64,000 bases of DNA from Devosia sp. ZB163 (GTDB taxonomy: Bacteria > Pseudomonadota > Alphaproteobacteria > Rhizobiales > Devosiaceae), in the NCBI RefSeq assembly GCF_028613635.1, contig NZ_JAQRMY010000002.1, positions 558,001 to 622,000 of the forward strand. The letters are read 5' to 3'. Position numbers and translations under genes: made by a program. The notes under the pieces are model-generated. The model was not told the origin of the DNA. It did no database searches and was given only the letters and a program-made list of their open reading frames with translations. Below, piece by piece: positions 9,152-17,675 of this stretch (its first letter is position 1; each line of letters opens with the position of its first letter).

Positions 9152-10200
9152 GCAACAGGCTCCGCCTCAACGACTGCGTGCCAGTCTATGGGCGTCCCGG
9201 GCTCAAGCCAATGCGGCACCGGCAGGTTCTTCGAGCGCAGGAATTCCGGGTTGAACAGCTTGCTCTGATAGCGGTTGCCGTAGTCGGCGAGGATGGTGAC
9301 GATGGTCTTGCCCGGGCCGAGGTCGCGCGCCAGCCGCACGGCGCCGGCGACGTTGATGCCGGACGAGCCGCCGAGGCAGAGCCCCTCGTGCTCGAGCAGG
9401 TCGAAGACGTAGGGCAGGGCCTCGCTGTCGGGGATCTGGTAGGCCCGGTCCACCACGACGCCCTCGAGGTTGGCCGTGATCCGGCCCTGGCCGATACCCT
9501 CGGTGATCGAGTTGCCGGAGCTCCTGAGCTCGCCTGTGGTGTAGTAGCTGAACAGCGCCGCGCCCTCGGGATCGGCGAGGCCGATCTGGATGTCCGGGTT
9601 CTTCGCCTTGAGCGCCATCGAGATGCCGCCCAGCGTGCCGCCCGAGCCGACGGCGCAGATGAAGCCGTCGATCTTGCCGCCGGTCTGCTCCCAGATTTCC
9701 GGGCCGGTGGTCTCGATGTGGGACTGCCGGTTGGCGACGTTGTCGAACTGGTTGGCCCAGATGGCGCCGCCGGGCAACTCGCGGGCGAGCTTTTCGGCGA
9801 GGCGGCCCGAGAGCTTCACGTAGTTGTTCGGGTTCTTGTAGGGCTTGGCGGGAACCTGGATCAGCTCGGCGCCGAGCAGGGTCAGCGCGTCCTTCTTTTC
9901 CTGGCTCTGCGTCTCGGGGATGACGATGACCGACTTGTAACCGAGCGCGTTGGCAACCATCGAGAGGCCGATGCCGGTGTTGCCGGCAGTGCCCTCGACG
10001 ATGGTGCCGCCCTTGCGAAGCAGGCCCCTGCGCTCGGCATCGCGGACGATGAACAGCGCGGCGCGGTCTTTCACCGACTGGCCGGGGTTCAGGAACTCCG
10101 CCTTGCCCCAGATCTCGCAGCCCGTCGCGTCGGACACACGGTTGAGCCGGATCAACGGCGTGTTGCCGATGGCGGAGATAACGTCGCGGTGGTTGGTCAT
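9148..10200 (-). CDS. cysK: Cysteine synthase A (O-acetylserine sulfhydrylase)
   Basis: PLP enzyme of 350 residues that makes cysteine from O-acetylserine and sulfide. The pyridoxal lysine is K44 in PGQSVKDRAA, the substrate loop reads EGTAGNTGIGL, and the phosphate-binding loop GSGGTLGG lies near the middle, with GGSSGIN in the C-terminal third. It is somewhat longer than the usual 310-320 residues because of a C-terminal tail of about 25 residues. It is divergent from cysD across a 302-bp region and coupled to the AlaX-like gene downstream. Confidence 0.9.
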   Translation of the reverse strand: MTNHRDVISAIGNTPLIRLNRVSDATGCEIWGKAEFLNPGQSVKDRAALFIVRDAERRGLLRKGGTIVEGTAGNTGIGLSMVANALGYKSVIVIPETQSQEKKDALTLLGAELIQVPAKPYKNPNNYVKLSGRLAEKLARELPGGAIWANQFDNVANRQSHIETTGPEIWEQTGGKIDGFICAVGSGGTLGGISMALKAKNPDIQIGLADPEGAALFSYYTTGELRSSGNSITEGIGQGRITANLEGVVVDRAYQIPDSEALPYVFDLLEHEGLCLGGSSGINVAGAVRLARDLGPGKTIVTILADYGNRYQSKLFNPEFLRSKNLPVPHWLEPGTPIDWHAVVEAEPVA

Positions 10201-10502
10201 GGGATCAAGGGCTTAGGGGAAGGATGGGGCAAAGTAGGGGGCACCAGCCGGCATGCCAAGAGATACGGCGCGGATTGGGTAACGCGTGCCGCCGCTTAGC
10301 AGAAATAGATTTTCGTTTGCGCGCGCCTCCCAGTGCTGCCGTTTCCACTGTGACGATCGGGCGACAAGCTCCACCTTTTTCGGATCGGGTCCGCGCAAAC
10401 CAGTGGAATAGTTGACTGATTTAGTAGTCTGTACGCGCTTGCCGGGTAGGCAGAGGACGCGTTATTTCACAGCTCCCAAGCAATACTCTTACCCCAGCGC
10501 AA
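10201..10502. promoter_or_regulatory. Divergent control region cysK / cysD
   Basis: The 302 bp between the starts of cysK (minus) and cysD (plus) must hold promoters for both. A TTGACT hexamer lies at 10412-10417 before cysD, but I see no convincing -10 partner, operator or riboswitch. It is notably AT-richer around 10405-10435. Confidence 0.4.
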
Positions 10503-11420
10503 ATGACCAATTCCGGCCCGCGTGGGCTCAGCCACCTGAAGTCCCTCGAGTCCGAGAGCATCGAGATTTTCCGCGAAGTCGCGGCAAGTTTCGAGCGCCC
10601 GGTGATGATGTATTCGATCGGCAAGGACTCCTCGGTCCTGCTGCATCTGGCCCGCAAGGCCTTCTACCCCAGCCGGATTCCGTTCCCGCTGCTCCACATC
10701 GACACGACGTGGAAGTTCAGGGAAATGATCGCCTTCCGCGACCGGATGGCGAAGGAGCACGGCTTCGAGCTGCTGGTGCACACCAACCCCGAGGGGCTGG
10801 CGGCCAACGTCAATCCGTTCGACCACGGCTCGTCGCGCTATACCGACATCATGAAGACGCAGGCGCTGCGCCAGGCCCTGAACGCGGGCGGCTACGATGC
10901 CGCGATCGGCGGGGCCCGCCGCGACGAGGAGAAATCGCGCGCCAAGGAGCGCATCTTCTCGCACCGCAACGCCCAGCATGCGTGGGACCCCAAGAACCAG
11001 CGCCCCGAACTCTGGCGCATCTTCAACACCCGGCTGGCACCGGGCGAGAGCATGCGCGTGTTCCCGCTGTCGAACTGGACCGAGCTCGACATCTGGACCT
11101 ACATCTATTCCGAGGGCATCGAGATCACGCCGCTCTACTTCGCACGGCCGCGGCCGGTGGTGGAGCGCTCCGGCACGCTGATCATGGTCGATGACGAGCG
11201 CTACCGGCTCGAGCCCGGCGAGAAGCCGCGCGAGGAGATGGTGAGGTTCCGCACCCTGGGCTGCTACCCGCTCACCGGCGCCATCCGCTCCGATGCCGCC
11301 GATCTGCCTTCGATCATCATGGAAATGCAGGCTTCCCGCACCTCGGAACGCGAGGGACGGCTGATCGACAGCGACCAGGCCGGCTCGATGGAAAAGAAGA
11401 AGCAGGAAGGGTACTTCTGA
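10503..11420 (+). CDS. cysD: Sulfate adenylyltransferase subunit 2
   Basis: Catalytic ATP-pyrophosphatase subunit of ATP sulfurylase, 305 residues, making adenosine phosphosulfate from sulfate and ATP in the cytoplasm. The PP-loop reads [13 protein letters not shown] (about 37-49). Other family marks are [15 protein letters not shown] and the C-terminal RTSEREGR and GYF ending. It overlaps cysN/C by one base (TGATG), so the subunits are made together. Confidence 0.94.
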   Translation: MTNSGPRGLSHLKSLESESIEIFREVAASFERPVMMYSIGKDSSVLLHLARKAFYPSRIPFPLLHIDTTWKFREMIAFRDRMAKEHGFELLVHTNPEGLAANVNPFDHGSSRYTDIMKTQALRQALNAGGYDAAIGGARRDEEKSRAKERIFSHRNAQHAWDPKNQRPELWRIFNTRLAPGESMRVFPLSNWTELDIWTYIYSEGIEITPLYFARPRPVVERSGTLIMVDDERYRLEPGEKPREEMVRFRTLGCYPLTGAIRSDAADLPSIIMEMQASRTSEREGRLIDSDQAGSMEKKKQEGYF

Positions 11421-13336
11421 TGGCCAGCGTATCCATGACCGCCCCCACCGCCGAAACCGCCCTCGATCTCTGGCTGGCCGAGCAGACCGACAAGGGCCTG
11501 CTGCGCTTTCTCACTTGCGGCTCGGTGGACGACGGCAAGTCGACGCTGATCGGCCGGCTGCTCTACGATAGCCAGCTGATCCTAGACGACCAGCTCGCCT
11601 CGCTCCGCAAGGAAAGCCGCAACCGCACGACCGGCGACGAGGGCATCGACTTCTCGCTGCTGGTCGACGGGCTGACGGCCGAGCGCGAACAGGGCATCAC
11701 CATCGACGTCGCCTACCGGTTCTTCTCGACCGACAAGCGCAAGTTCATCGTCGCCGACACCCCGGGCCACGAGCAGTACACCCGCAACATGGCGACCGGC
11801 GCCTCGAATGCCGATCTCGCCATCGTGCTGATCGATGCGCGCAAGGGCGTGCTCACCCAGACGCGCCGGCACAGCTTCATCCTCAGCCTCATCGGCGTCA
11901 AGCACGTGGTGCTGGCGGTCAACAAGATCGACCTCGTCGGCTACGACGCCACCGTCTTCCACGCCATCGAGGCCGAGTACCGCGCCTTTGCCAAGGACCT
12001 CGGCTTCGAAAGCCTTGTCGCGATCCCGGTTTCGGCGCTCAGGGGTGACAACATCCTCGCCGCCAGCGAACACATGCCGTGGTATCACGGCCCGCAGCTC
12101 GTGCCTTATCTCGAGACCATCGAGGTCGGGAGCGACCGCATCGAGAGGCCGTTCCGCTTCCCGGTGCAGTGGGTGAACCGTCCCAATCTCGACTTCCGCG
12201 GCTTCTCGGGCACCGTCTCGGCGGGTTCGGTCAAGGTCGGCGACGACATTCTCGTCGCTGCCTCGCGCAAGCCAGCGACCATCACGCGTATCGTCACCAT
12301 GGACGGCGACCAGCAGCGCGCCATCGCCGGCGAAGCCGTGACACTGGTGCTCGACCGCGAGGTCGACATCTCGCGCGGCGATGTGCTGGTGCATCCCGGC
12401 GAGACGCCTGACTATTCCAACCAGTTCCAGGCGCGCCTCGTCTGGATGAACGACGAGCAGGCCATTCCGGGCCGCTCGTATCTGCTCAAGCTGGGCGCGC
12501 AGCTGGTTCCGGCCTCGATCACCGACCTCAAGTTCCGCACCAACGTCAACACGCTCGAGGAGAGCGCGGCCAAGACGCTGGAGCTGAACGAAGTCGGCAC
12601 GGTCACTATCGCCACCGACAAGCCGATCGCCTTCGACAGCTATGGCGACAATGCACTGTCGGGCAGCTTCATCCTGATCGATCGCATCTCCAACGCCACG
12701 CTCGGCGCCGGCGTGATCGATTTCGGCCTGCGCCGCGCCCAGAACCTGAGCTACCAGAGCTTCGACGTGAACCGGAAGGTGCGCGCCGAGATGAAGGGGC
12801 AGACGCCGCAGATCGTCTGGTTCACCGGGCTATCGGGCTCGGGCAAGTCGACCGTGGCGAACCTCATCGAGAAGCGCCTGACCTCCGAGGGCCGGCACGC
12901 CTACATCCTCGATGGCGACAATGTCCGCCACGGGCTCAACAAGGACCTCGGCTTCACCGACGAGGCGCGCGTGGAGAACATCCGTCGCGTGTCCGAGGTG
13001 GCGCGGCTGATGGCCGATGCCGGGCTGATCGTCATCGTCTCGTTCATCTCGCCCTTCCGCAACGAGCGTCGGCTGGCGCGCGAGATCGCCGGCGACGTGA
13101 AGTTCACCGAGGTGTTCGTCAACACGCCGCTCGAGGTCTGCGAGGCCCGCGATCCCAAGGGGCTGTATGCCAAGGCCCGGCGCGGCGAGATCGAGAACTT
13201 CACCGGCATCTCGAGCCCGTACGAAGCGCCGGAGAAGCCGGACATCGTGCTGCACGGCGCCCTGCAGGACCCCCTCCAGATGGCCGACGAGCTCTTCGCC
13301 AAAGTGTTCGAGTGGGACACGGGGTACTCGATCTAG
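11420..13336 (+). CDS. cysNC: Fused sulfate adenylyltransferase subunit 1 / adenylylsulfate kinase
   Basis: A 638-residue fusion giving PAPS from APS. The N-terminal GTPase CysN has G1 GSVDDGKST at 34-42, DTPGHEQYTRNM and NKIDLV, followed by two beta-barrel domains. The C-terminal APS kinase starts at about 460, with P-loop GLSGSGKST at 470-478, DGDNVRHGLNKDLGF and the SFISPFR segment. The CysN/C fusion (NodQ-like) is common in Hyphomicrobiales. It is translationally coupled to cysD. Confidence 0.94.
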   Translation: MASVSMTAPTAETALDLWLAEQTDKGLLRFLTCGSVDDGKSTLIGRLLYDSQLILDDQLASLRKESRNRTTGDEGIDFSLLVDGLTAEREQGITIDVAYRFFSTDKRKFIVADTPGHEQYTRNMATGASNADLAIVLIDARKGVLTQTRRHSFILSLIGVKHVVLAVNKIDLVGYDATVFHAIEAEYRAFAKDLGFESLVAIPVSALRGDNILAASEHMPWYHGPQLVPYLETIEVGSDRIERPFRFPVQWVNRPNLDFRGFSGTVSAGSVKVGDDILVAASRKPATITRIVTMDGDQQRAIAGEAVTLVLDREVDISRGDVLVHPGETPDYSNQFQARLVWMNDEQAIPGRSYLLKLGAQLVPASITDLKFRTNVNTLEESAAKTLELNEVGTVTIATDKPIAFDSYGDNALSGSFILIDRISNATLGAGVIDFGLRRAQNLSYQSFDVNRKVRAEMKGQTPQIVWFTGLSGSGKSTVANLIEKRLTSEGRHAYILDGDNVRHGLNKDLGFTDEARVENIRRVSEVARLMADAGLIVIVSFISPFRNERRLAREIAGDVKFTEVFVNTPLEVCEARDPKGLYAKARRGEIENFTGISSPYEAPEKPDIVLHGALQDPLQMADELFAKVFEWDTGYSI

Positions 13337-13389
13337 GGGCTGCTTGCGCTGCACGCCTAGTTGCGGGGCCGGCTGATGCCGCTGCATTC

Positions 13390-13419
13390 CACTGGGTTCC
13401 CGCTTTCGCGGGAATGACG
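13390..13419 (+). repeat. 30-bp inverted repeat, left copy
   Basis: Begins CACTGGGTTCCCGC and ends GCGGGAATGACG; it is an exact reverse complement of 13787-13816. The core is a hairpin with a 7-bp stem TTCCCGC/GCGGGAA and a GAAA tetraloop when read on the minus strand. This ATTCCCGC-type palindrome resembles repeats scattered through many proteobacterial genomes. Confidence 0.9.
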
Positions 13420-13459
13420 GCGGTGGTGGTCTGGACGGCGGCGGAGTTGGTGCGTGCCG

Positions 13460-13753
13460 TCAGGTGAAGAGGGTCGGGTAGAGGTCTTTCCAGCTAGCGT
13501 TCGTCTTCTCGATCGGTTCGATCTTCCAGGCCCGGTTCCATTTCTTCAGCTGCTTCTCTCGGGTGATGGCTGACTCGGCGGTGCCGCGCTGTTCGAACCA
13601 GACGAGCCGATGGACGCCGTACTTGCTGGTAAAGCCGGGCACGAGGGCCTCCCTGTGGATGTAGACCCGCCCCACGAGGTCGCTGGTGACCCCAATGTAG
13701 ATCGTGCCGCCCATTTTGCTGGCCAATATGTAAACGTGGAAATCCTTGTCCAT
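13460..13753 (-). CDS. GIY-YIG nuclease-like protein
   Basis: A 97-residue single-domain GIY-YIG protein. VYIL at about 8-11 and YIG at about 19-21 are the motif pair, followed by a conserved Arg/His stretch (LVGRVYIHR) and the candidate metal-binding Glu in REKQLKKWNR. This is the small UvrC-like or YhbQ-like class whose function is uncertain. It is bounded by an exact 30-bp inverted repeat, 41 bp beyond its stop and 34 bp before its start, which suggests a mobile or repeat-associated unit. ATG start. Confidence 0.85.
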   Translation of the reverse strand: MDKDFHVYILASKMGGTIYIGVTSDLVGRVYIHREALVPGFTSKYGVHRLVWFEQRGTAESAITREKQLKKWNRAWKIEPIEKTNASWKDLYPTLFT

Positions 13754-13786
13754 CGGGGCCCTCGTCGGGGCCTAACCTAGCCACGA

Positions 13787-13816
13787 CGTCATTCCCGCGA
13801 AAGCGGGAACCCAGTG
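13787..13816 (-). repeat. 30-bp inverted repeat, right copy
   Basis: Exact reverse complement of 13390-13419, with the same GAAA-loop hairpin. It lies just upstream of the GIY-YIG start, so any transcript of that gene begins near or in it. Confidence 0.9.
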
Positions 13817-13959
13817 CCGAGCGCTCGGCATGCCCCTGATCCCGGCCCGCTTCCCTGCAGAGATGGACCTCTCGTGAGGACCACTGGATAGTCCGTCCCA
13901 TTCGCTGGCGCTGCGTACAAATCGATGCAACAATGCTGTTGGGTTGATCGGTTTTCTTC

Positions 13960-15477
13960 ATGCGCAACGTGCTTCGCCTTGGGTTTTGGCTGCTGCTCCT
14001 GTGGATGCCGGCCGGGCTGGCGTACGCGTCTTTTGATGACTCGCGAACCTGGTTCGAGCGCCTGTCCGACGCGGAGCGGACGGCGACTCAGGCGGACCTG
14101 ATCCTGCTCGGCCACTACCAGCATCTGGTCGATGGCCGGTTCGGCCAGGGGACGTTCGACGCGATCGCGGCCTTCCAGAAGAGCCAGGGCAAGTCGGGGA
14201 CCGGGGTGCTCTCCGATCCGGAGCGCAATGCCCTGCGGGACGCGGCGAGCAAGGTCGACAGCCGGCTCGGCATCGAACTGGTGAGCGACACCATGGCCCG
14301 GGTCGCCATGATGATCCCGGTTGGCCTGCTCTCGATCCGCAACCCGACCGATGTCGGCACCTCCTATGTCAGCGCCGATGGCGAGATTTCGCTCGAGACG
14401 ATGCACGCCTCGCTCGCCGCGCAGTCGTTCGAGGAACTGTTCGCCGTCATGACGAGCCCGGATCCGGAGCGGATCGTCACCTATCGCAACTTCGGCACGA
14501 GCCGCTTCGTCGTCTCCGGCCAGATCGGCGACTACTCGTTCTATACGATGTTCGTGAATGCCGACGGCGAGGCCATCGGCTACTCGCTGGCCTGGGGCAA
14601 GACCTACGAGGAGGAGGGGCCGATCGCCTCGGTCTACATCGCCTCGCATTTCACGCCGATCGGCAGCCTGCCCCCGCCGCTCGAGGTGCGCAAGGCGCAG
14701 GGCGGTGCGGGACCGGCGCCTGCCGCGTTCCGGCTGCCCAAGGACAATCCCGACCTGATCGTCTTCAGCGCCGATGTCACCGATGACAGCGCGACCGAAT
14801 TCGAGAATGCGCTCGCGAAGCGGCCAAATGCGAAGATCCTTGTGCTCAACAGCGCCGGCGGTTCCGTCGACGCCGCCGTGGAGATGGCCCGCGAGGTTCA
14901 CCGCCGGGGCATGAAGACCTACGTCCCCGCGGACATGGGCTGCTACTCGGCCTGCGCCTACATCTTCCTCGGCGGCTCGGACCGGCAGGTCGATGGCGAA
15001 CTGGGCGTGCACCAGATCTCGGCGGAGGTCGCCGACCTGGTGATGGCCCAGAATGCGCTGGGCGATGTGCTCGATGCGCTGCAGATCTTCGGCGTCCACC
15101 AGCAGGTGATTTCGCACATGCTGCGCACGCCGCCCGATGACATGTACGTCTTCACGGCCACCGAACTCGATGAGTTCGGCATCCTGAGCGGGGACAGGAT
15201 CGAGATCGCGGTTTCCCTGGACGACAAGGCGCAGCCGGCCAGCGGTGGCACGGTCTATGTCGAGCTTTCAAAGCTCACCGACGCCGACGCTGCGGAGCGC
15301 TCGCGGGAGTATGCGGCTGATCGCTGGGACGTGCTGTTCGGAGGGATCGAGCCGGAGGTCGAAACCTCCGGCGAGATCTATCGGGTGCGGCTGCCGACCG
15401 CTTCCCTCGAACGGGCCAGTGAAATCTGCGCCGCCATCAAGGCCGACGGCGGCGGTTGTTACGTGGCCGGCAGCTGA
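13960..15477 (+). CDS. Secreted peptidoglycan-binding / ClpP-like / SPOR protein
   Basis: A 505-residue protein with a signal peptide (about 1-23, ending GLAYAS). Residues about 35-95 look like a peptidoglycan-binding domain (GRFGQGTFDAIAAFQ). Residues about 265-400 resemble the periplasmic ClpP/SppA-like COG3904 family, with LNSAGGSVD and the candidate nucleophile Ser330 in GCYSACAYIF. The last 75 residues read like a SPOR domain (IYRVRLPTASLERASEIC). It therefore probably acts at the cell wall, perhaps as a serine protease near the septum, but the catalytic assignment is inference. Its stop is three bases from that of the convergent next gene. Confidence 0.75.
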   Translation: MRNVLRLGFWLLLLWMPAGLAYASFDDSRTWFERLSDAERTATQADLILLGHYQHLVDGRFGQGTFDAIAAFQKSQGKSGTGVLSDPERNALRDAASKVDSRLGIELVSDTMARVAMMIPVGLLSIRNPTDVGTSYVSADGEISLETMHASLAAQSFEELFAVMTSPDPERIVTYRNFGTSRFVVSGQIGDYSFYTMFVNADGEAIGYSLAWGKTYEEEGPIASVYIASHFTPIGSLPPPLEVRKAQGGAGPAPAAFRLPKDNPDLIVFSADVTDDSATEFENALAKRPNAKILVLNSAGGSVDAAVEMAREVHRRGMKTYVPADMGCYSACAYIFLGGSDRQVDGELGVHQISAEVADLVMAQNALGDVLDALQIFGVHQQVISHMLRTPPDDMYVFTATELDEFGILSGDRIEIAVSLDDKAQPASGGTVYVELSKLTDADAAERSREYAADRWDVLFGGIEPEVETSGEIYRVRLPTASLERASEICAAIKADGGGCYVAGS

Positions 15478-15480
15478 CGA

Positions 15481-15813
15481 TCAGCTCGGTATCGGGCACT
15501 CGGACGACTGACGCCCGAACTCGGGATATTCCCATTCGCAATCCGGCTCGCGTGGCGGCGGACGGACGCCGTCGCCGGTCGGGGCGAGCGACTTGAGTTC
15601 GTACTGTCCGCTCCCACCGCAGACGGGATCGGCATTGAAGGCCGGGATATCAGTCCACAGCAGCTTCTTGCAGTGGAAGTACTCTTCGATATGCGCCTTC
15701 TGCTTGTCCGAAAGGCCGGAAAAGGCAGTGGCGGCGGTGGCGGAGAGGGAGATGCTGGCGGCAACAGCCAGCGATGCCACGCCCAGGAGACGCAGCAGAT
15801 CGGATCTACGCAT
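15481..15813 (-). CDS. Small secreted Cys-containing protein, unknown function
   Basis: A 110-residue protein with a signal peptide (about 1-30, ending SATAATAFS). The mature part has four cysteines (HCKK, VCGG, DCEW, ECPI) that could form two disulfides, and a Pro-rich middle. I recognise no family. It is convergent with the SPOR-domain gene and stands alone. Confidence 0.6.
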   Translation of the reverse strand: MRRSDLLRLLGVASLAVAASISLSATAATAFSGLSDKQKAHIEEYFHCKKLLWTDIPAFNADPVCGGSGQYELKSLAPTGDGVRPPPREPDCEWEYPEFGRQSSECPIPS

Positions 15814-16006
15814 TTACTTGCTCCAGTATCGGCCGGTCCCCAAGACGGCCCGGCATGTTGCGACGCGCCGGCAACCGCTTGGTTACCAAACCGGAAACCG
15901 GCGTGGTTACCAAAACACTAACGGAACCAATGGGCAAGCGTCCCGCAGCGGCGACCTGCTGCCGTGGTTAAGGCGGGAACGCGTAGGAGAGGGGAGTCGC
16001 GGGCAG

Positions 16007-16036
16007 AAAAATGCCCCCGGCAAAGTGACCGGGGGC
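16007..16036 (-). terminator. Rho-independent terminator of the outer-membrane protein gene
   Basis: On the minus strand an 8-bp GC stem (GCCCCCGG with CCGGGGGC) closes an 8-nt loop and is followed by ATTTTT. It starts 19 nt after the stop of the gene at 16055-16864. Confidence 0.88.
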
Positions 16037-16054
16037 CAGTGCTCGCTTCGCAGG

Positions 16055-16864
16055 CTAGAACTGGAAGTTGATACCGGCACGAACCACGTGGAACGCGACG
16101 TCACTGTCAGCGGTGAAGTCGATCCCGTAGTCGTCGAAGTTGATGATCTCTTCCGACCCGAGGTCGGTGAAGAGATATTCGGTCTTGAACGTGATGTTGT
16201 CGGTCAGCGCATACTCGACACCGGCGCCGATCGTCCAACCGAAGCGATCGTTCTCGACTTCGTTGTCGATTCCGATCTCGTCGAAGATGTCTACGTTATT
16301 GTAGCTGGCGTTGACCGAGGATGTGGTGCGGCCCCAGGCGACACCGCCGGTGCCGTAGACCATGAACCGATCGTTCACCCAGCCGGCGCGGCCGCGCAGG
16401 GTCGCGAACCAGTCGAGGCTGGTTCCGATGTCCGCATCGAAGCTGTCGTTCCCGGAGTCGACGTTGATCGAGACGCGCCCGTCGATGCTGGACCCCTGGA
16501 TGTCGCCTTCGATACCGAACAGGAAGTTCTCGTCGAACTGCCAGTTGTAGCCGCCCTGGATACCGCCGACGAAGCCGCCGGCCGTGATATCCGCGCTACC
16601 CGACAACGCATACTCAGAGTAGCAATCGTTGTTGTAGTCGCCTTCTCCTTCCCCTTCATCGAGGACGATCTGGGGATAGTAGTGGCACAGATCGAACGGG
16701 TGCTTGAATTCGCCGCCGCCATAGCCCCCGTTAACACCGACGTAGAAACCGCTCCAATCGTAGATCGGCGCGACATAGACCGGCTCGACAATTGGTAGAT
16801 CAGCCGCAACTGCGCTCGTGGTGAGCAGGCAGGCAGCCCCGAGTAGTAAAAGACGTCCCTTCAT
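16055..16864 (-). CDS. Outer-membrane beta-barrel protein (Omp25/OmpA-like)
   Basis: A 269-residue barrel protein of the Omp25/Omp31 type typical of Hyphomicrobiales. A signal peptide ends at AVAADLP, and the mature start YDWSGFYVGVNGGYGGG is a hallmark of the family. Alternating amphipathic strands follow and the last residue is Phe (AGINFQF), the outer-membrane targeting signature. I chose ATG 16864 because GGAGG lies eight bases upstream. An acidic insert with GEGEGDYNNDC probably forms a surface loop. At this size it is an 8-stranded barrel, too small to be the AlgE porin of the nearby polysaccharide genes. Confidence 0.87.
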   Translation of the reverse strand: MKGRLLLLGAACLLTTSAVAADLPIVEPVYVAPIYDWSGFYVGVNGGYGGGEFKHPFDLCHYYPQIVLDEGEGEGDYNNDCYSEYALSGSADITAGGFVGGIQGGYNWQFDENFLFGIEGDIQGSSIDGRVSINVDSGNDSFDADIGTSLDWFATLRGRAGWVNDRFMVYGTGGVAWGRTTSSVNASYNNVDIFDEIGIDNEVENDRFGWTIGAGVEYALTDNITFKTEYLFTDLGSEEIINFDDYGIDFTADSDVAFHVVRAGINFQF

Positions 16865-17200
16865 TTCATACCTCCGAAGTGGGCCGCTTCCTGACCCCAT
16901 GCCTATCGGAAGTTAGGCGACGTTTTGCGCCGAGTCTTTAACGTGGCGGCACTTCAGCAGAGGTGTTGCAGTAGTGACAAAGAAGTGGCAAGTGTACACT
17001 ACCGTACTGCAGCGTAATACGAGTCTGAAAGACAATGAGAATTACAGTTGTGGCGCAGAAAAAAGCGACAGCAATGCTGCTGTGGATTGCGCGGTTTACG
17101 GCGCAAAGTTGATGAACGTCCAATTTACGCCAATATTTGCGCAATTTGTGACGATCCGTGGCGGAGTTGTGGCGGGCGTTAGAAAGCGTACGGAGATTGC
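16865..17200. promoter_or_regulatory. AT-richer upstream region of the outer-membrane protein gene
   Basis: About 330 bp, visibly richer in A and T than the surroundings between 16935 and 17180. It should hold the promoter of the minus-strand barrel gene. Short open frames exist on both strands, but none has a ribosome site or recognisable product. Confidence 0.35.
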
Positions 17201-17518
17201 TTACGCCTTGTCGGGGGCGCTTTCGGCCGCGACCGGGGTGTCTTCAGCGTCGAGATCCGTGGCTTTCACGCCATGATCCATGCCCCAGTCTAGGGTCTCG
17301 AGCTTGAGGGTATCGAACAGCGCGTCGGTGCTGACCGAGCGGCCATCGAGCTTGCTGAGGACGGAAGAGAAACGCGCGCCAAGATCGGCGGGAGCTTCGA
17401 CGGCAGTTACGGGGACCACGGCAGTTGCGCTTTCACCAAGGGAGCGACGGAGCCGGGCATGCCCCCGGCGTTGCGGGTGCGGAGCTACTGCAGGATCTTG
17501 GGATTGCTTCTTACGCAA
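17201..17518 (-). CDS. Possible small protein, unknown
   Basis: A 105-residue frame whose second half has codon use like the neighbouring genes (GC-rich third positions) and an acidic C-terminus (DLDAEDTPVAAESAPDKA). The first 30 residues are basic and may not be translated; a later start is possible. I see no signal peptide, membrane segment or known family. It may be a real orphan gene or chance. Confidence 0.35.
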   Translation of the reverse strand: MRKKQSQDPAVAPHPQRRGHARLRRSLGESATAVVPVTAVEAPADLGARFSSVLSKLDGRSVSTDALFDTLKLETLDWGMDHGVKATDLDAEDTPVAAESAPDKA

Positions 17519-17621
17519 AGTACAATTTCGCTTTCGTTCGGAAAGCGCGCTGTATGTGAAGCAACAGCTTCAGCGCAGGTTTCTACCGCGCTTATGTGAG
17601 TACCGACCTGAACCGCGAATG

Positions 17622-17656
17622 AAAAGCGCCGCCGACCCGATTAGGGCAGGCGGCGC
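17622..17656 (-). terminator. Terminator of the alginate-type operon
   Basis: On the minus strand, GGCGCCGCC and its partner GGCGGCGC form an 8-bp GC stem around a 15-nt loop, followed at once by TTTTC. It begins about 20 nt after the algL-like stop and marks the end of the 16-kb operon. Confidence 0.75.
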
Positions 17657-17675
17657 CTCAATTCGGCCGGAAGGG

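Noticed and set aside
13390-13816. The GIY-YIG unit as a classical insertion sequence
   Set aside because: There is no transposase, and I see no target-site duplication at the outer ends (GCTGCATTC on the left, CCGAGCGC on the right). It is reported only as a repeat-framed unit.
16055-16864. The outer-membrane barrel as the missing AlgE porin
   Set aside because: At about 250 mature residues with an Omp25-type start it is an 8-stranded barrel; AlgE is an 18-stranded barrel of about 490 residues. It also has its own terminator and promoter region.
16938-17276. Two short frames in the AT-richer region upstream of the outer-membrane protein gene
   Set aside because: There are no ribosome sites or recognisable products, and the frames overlap each other on opposite strands.
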